Below are positions 20,517-21,997 of a stretch of DNA of 21,997 nt, one piece after another; positions within the stretch are counted from its first letter, which is position 1; each line of letters starts with the position of its first letter. This DNA comes from JAICLL01 sp035252155 (GTDB taxonomy: Bacteria > Planctomycetota > Planctomycetia > Pirellulales > JAICIG01). The notes beneath the pieces were generated by a model. That model was not told the DNA's origin and did no database searches. It saw only the letters and a list, made by a program, of their open reading frames with translations. The DNA is taken from assembly GCA_035252155.1 (NCBI GenBank), contig DATFDL010000305.1, forward strand, positions 1-21,997, in the 5' to 3' direction. The translations under genes were made by a program, and so were the position numbers.

Positions 20517-20915
20517 ATGTCCACCTTGCCACATGATCCGAGCGAAATAATGAGTTCTGCCGGCCATGCGCCCGTCGTCCCGGCGCCGCGGCAAGAGCAG
20601 AATTTCGACGAAGCCATCCGCGAGTTCATCTCGATGGTTGATGAGCTGGGAATCACGCGACCTTCGGACGAGGAGCTGTGTGATCTGTGCAGCCGCGTTG
20701 CTGAGTTGAGCCTTGAGTTTTTTCCAGGAGACTTGGTAGTCAAGGCCGAGCGCGATTGGGAAATACCAGACGACATCTATTTTGTATTCCGTGTTATCGC
20801 GACCGGTAGCGTTGACGACATCGTCGCGCGAAGCAATCAATGGCACATCCAAGTGCGCCGAGCAGTCTCCAGCCGGGCGGAATTGTTTTGTCTGTCGTTC
20901 GACGTGCGAGAATGA
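20517..20915 (+). CDS. Uncharacterised small protein coupled to a HEPN gene
   Basis: 132 residues from the ATG at 20517, chosen because AGGAGG lies 10 nt before it. There is no membrane segment. The N-terminus is Ser/Pro-rich; a predicted helical block (about 29-70) includes 'NFDEAIREFISMVDELG'. The second half looks like mixed beta/alpha: 'IPDDIYFVFRVIATGSVDDIV', then 'NQWHIQVRRAV' and 'LFCLSFDV'. I do not recognise a family. Its last codons overlap the start of the HEPN gene by 4 nt (ATGA), so the two proteins are made together in matched amounts. That is the layout of a toxin-antitoxin or other two-subunit module, but nothing in this protein resembles a known nucleotidyltransferase antitoxin. 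Confidence 0.7.
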   Translation: MSTLPHDPSEIMSSAGHAPVVPAPRQEQNFDEAIREFISMVDELGITRPSDEELCDLCSRVAELSLEFFPGDLVVKAERDWEIPDDIYFVFRVIATGSVDDIVARSNQWHIQVRRAVSSRAELFCLSFDVRE

Positions 20916-21367
20916 ATCCGGTCGACTTCATCGCACTGGCGATCAAGCTGTCGAGCAGCCGCAACGAAGCGGATCTGCGATCTGCTGTAAGTCGCGCCTA
21001 TTATGGGGCCTTCCATGTTGCTCGCCAGTTTCTTGGCGATTGCGGGGTTCGCTTTTCGGCGAAGGAGTTGTATGCCGCAGAAATACACAAGAAAGTGCGG
21101 TTTTGCCTTGGCGAATCCGGAAATGCCGACGCACACCTGGCCGGCGACAATCTCAGAACCTTGCGAAGCCAGCGGAATGAGGCCGACTACAATCTGGAGT
21201 CGACCGACTTTCTTGTGCGAGGAGGCGTGATGGTTACCGTTCGACTTGCCCCAGAGATCGTCGACGCCTTCCAGCGGTGCCGCGCGGAGCCGGCGTTTTC
21301 GGAGGCGCGTGCCAAGATCCGATCCTATGCCCGCGATGTGCTTCGCATTGCGGTAGACGAGACCTGA
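20912..21367 (+). CDS. HEPN domain-containing protein
   Basis: 151 residues with the HEPN/UPF0332 pattern: 'SAVSRAYYGAFHVARQFL' at about 24-41 and 'RSQRNEADYNL' at about 85-95 (R88, A91, D92, Y93). R28-x6-H35 has spacing consistent with the Rx4-6H RNase motif of HEPN toxins, although I cannot say that it is the catalytic pair. I use the ATG at 20912 rather than 20840, because it overlaps the preceding stop (ATGA) and the extra 24 residues only translate the end of that gene in another frame. HEPN proteins often act as RNase toxins or as nucleotidyltransferase partners. The upstream gene at 20517 is the obvious partner. The next gene downstream, argB, has its own promoter. Confidence 0.82.
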   Translation: MNPVDFIALAIKLSSSRNEADLRSAVSRAYYGAFHVARQFLGDCGVRFSAKELYAAEIHKKVRFCLGESGNADAHLAGDNLRTLRSQRNEADYNLESTDFLVRGGVMVTVRLAPEIVDAFQRCRAEPAFSEARAKIRSYARDVLRIAVDET

Positions 21368-21386
21368 CGCGACTGCCACCGGCCCG

Positions 21387-21414
21387 TTGACACCTCCGCC
21401 GGCTGTTTTACAAT
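21387..21414 (+). promoter_or_regulatory. Near-consensus promoter of argB
   Basis: TTGACA (21387-21392), exact consensus -35, 16 nt, then TACAAT (21409-21414), five of six for -10. Transcription should start near 21421, only about 25 nt before the TTG start codon of argB. It separates argB from the HEPN pair upstream. Confidence 0.75.
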
Positions 21415-21445
21415 AAATCGTTTTCTTCCGGCCGCCGAAAACCCG

Positions 21446-21997
21446 TTGTATACCGCCGTCGAAAAGGCCGACGTTCTCATCGAGGCGCTGGAGTGGATCC
21501 GGCGCTTTCGCGACAAGACCACGGTCATCAAGCTCGGCGGCAGCGTGATGGAAGACGAAGGCGCCCTGCGGCACCTGCTGTTGGACATCATCTTCATGCG
21601 CGAGGTGGGCGTGCGGCCCGTGGTGGTTCACGGCGGCGGGGCGGCCATCAGCCGCGCCATGGCCGAGGCCGGCCTCGAGCCGCGCTTCGTGCAGGGCCGC
21701 CGCTACACCGACGCCGACGCCCTGGCCATCGTCGAACGCGTGCTGGCCTACGAAACCAACGAGCACATCTTCCAGCGCATCGAAGAACTCGGCGGGCGGG
21801 CCGCACCGCTGAATTTTCATACGACCAACGTGCTCTTCGGCGAGCGAATGACGCTGCCCGGCCATGACCTGGGATTCGTGGGCACGGTGACGCGCGTCGA
21901 CCGCACCACGATCGAAAACCTGTGTTACGCGGGCATCGTACCGGTCATTCCGTCGATGTGCCTCGATGCCGACAAGCAGAAATTGAACGTCAACGCC
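21446..21997 (+). CDS. argB: Acetylglutamate kinase (ArgB), N-terminal part, runs off right edge
   Basis: 184 codons to the window edge. ArgB phosphorylates N-acetylglutamate in arginine biosynthesis. Signatures: K29-LGG near 'TTVIKLGGS', V61-HGGG for the phosphate loop, and 'GRRYTDADAL' around 84-93. 'YAGIVPVIPS' and 'LNVNA' at the edge match the later part of the amino-acid kinase fold. The start must be TTG at 21446: in this frame the region back to the stop at 21365 has no ATG, GTG or other TTG, and the next ATG is inside the kinase core. No Shine-Dalgarno is visible. A strong promoter at 21387-21414 gives a very short leader, so initiation may rely on the near-leaderless transcript. The C-terminus lies outside the window. 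Confidence 0.92.
   Translation, partial: MYTAVEKADVLIEALEWIRRFRDKTTVIKLGGSVMEDEGALRHLLLDIIFMREVGVRPVVVHGGGAAISRAMAEAGLEPRFVQGRRYTDADALAIVERVLAYETNEHIFQRIEELGGRAAPLNFHTTNVLFGERMTLPGHDLGFVGTVTRVDRTTIENLCYAGIVPVIPSMCLDADKQKLNVNA

Noticed and set aside
20837..21865. A 342-codon minus-strand frame opposite the HEPN gene and argB
   Set aside because: It overlaps well-supported genes on the other strand, and its translation is His/Gly/Val-rich like an antisense shadow. Long shadow frames are expected at this GC content.

Overview
The window looks like a piece of a GC-rich planctomycete chromosome, most likely Pirellulales-like. This rests on gene content, not on a marker gene. It carries a DUF1501 protein with a Tat-type leader, a secreted VIT/VWA protein, an Uma2-family nuclease, proline-rich membrane proteins starting with the 'RFSL' leader common in planctomycetes, a permease fused to a 'DPFT'-type C-terminal domain, and several families of short intergenic palindromes. 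I see no rRNA, tRNA, transposase, integrase, phage gene or CRISPR array.

Layout. 1-883 (-): 5' part of a membrane protein that runs off the left edge. 1105-3192 (-): a soluble REC-HisKA-HATPase-REC-HPt hybrid kinase. 3373-4355 (-): an Uma2-type nuclease gene split by a frameshift, with a duplicated N-terminal module and a nested hairpin at its 5' end. 4409-5806 (-): DUF1501 protein. 6084-8450 (+): secreted VIT-VWA protein. 8536-9250 (-): three small genes, one possibly of 4-fold beta-flower type and two with membrane or signal segments. 9355-10146 (+): MOSC-domain protein. 10183-10778 (-): DUF433/DUF5615 toxin-antitoxin-like pair with its own promoter. 10872-12420 (-): a zinc-ribbon/proline-rich/TM protein after a hypothetical gene with a GTG start. 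12641-15992 (+): a four-repeat S1-domain protein and a UbiD-family decarboxylase, 4 nt apart. 16205-20318 (-): a GntR (YtrA-type) regulator, ABC ATPase and very large ABC permease forming a tight operon, with a near-consensus promoter buried in a perfect inverted repeat. 20517-21367 (+): an uncharacterised protein overlapping a HEPN-domain gene. 21446-end (+): the start of argB (acetylglutamate kinase) from a TTG codon behind a near-consensus promoter.

Function. Most genes are independent housekeeping or accessory units. The clearest units that work together are the GntR-ABC operon (self-repressed export or stress-response transporter), the DUF433/DUF5615 pair, the HEPN pair, and the coupled S1/UbiD genes.

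The most unusual signal is non-coding. A palindrome, GTAG followed by AACGGAAT-NN-ATTCCGTT, occurs six times. Five copies start 1-12 nt after a stop codon in the sense orientation, and two inverted pairs have exactly the same 67-bp span. At least four other families of intergenic inverted repeats are present.
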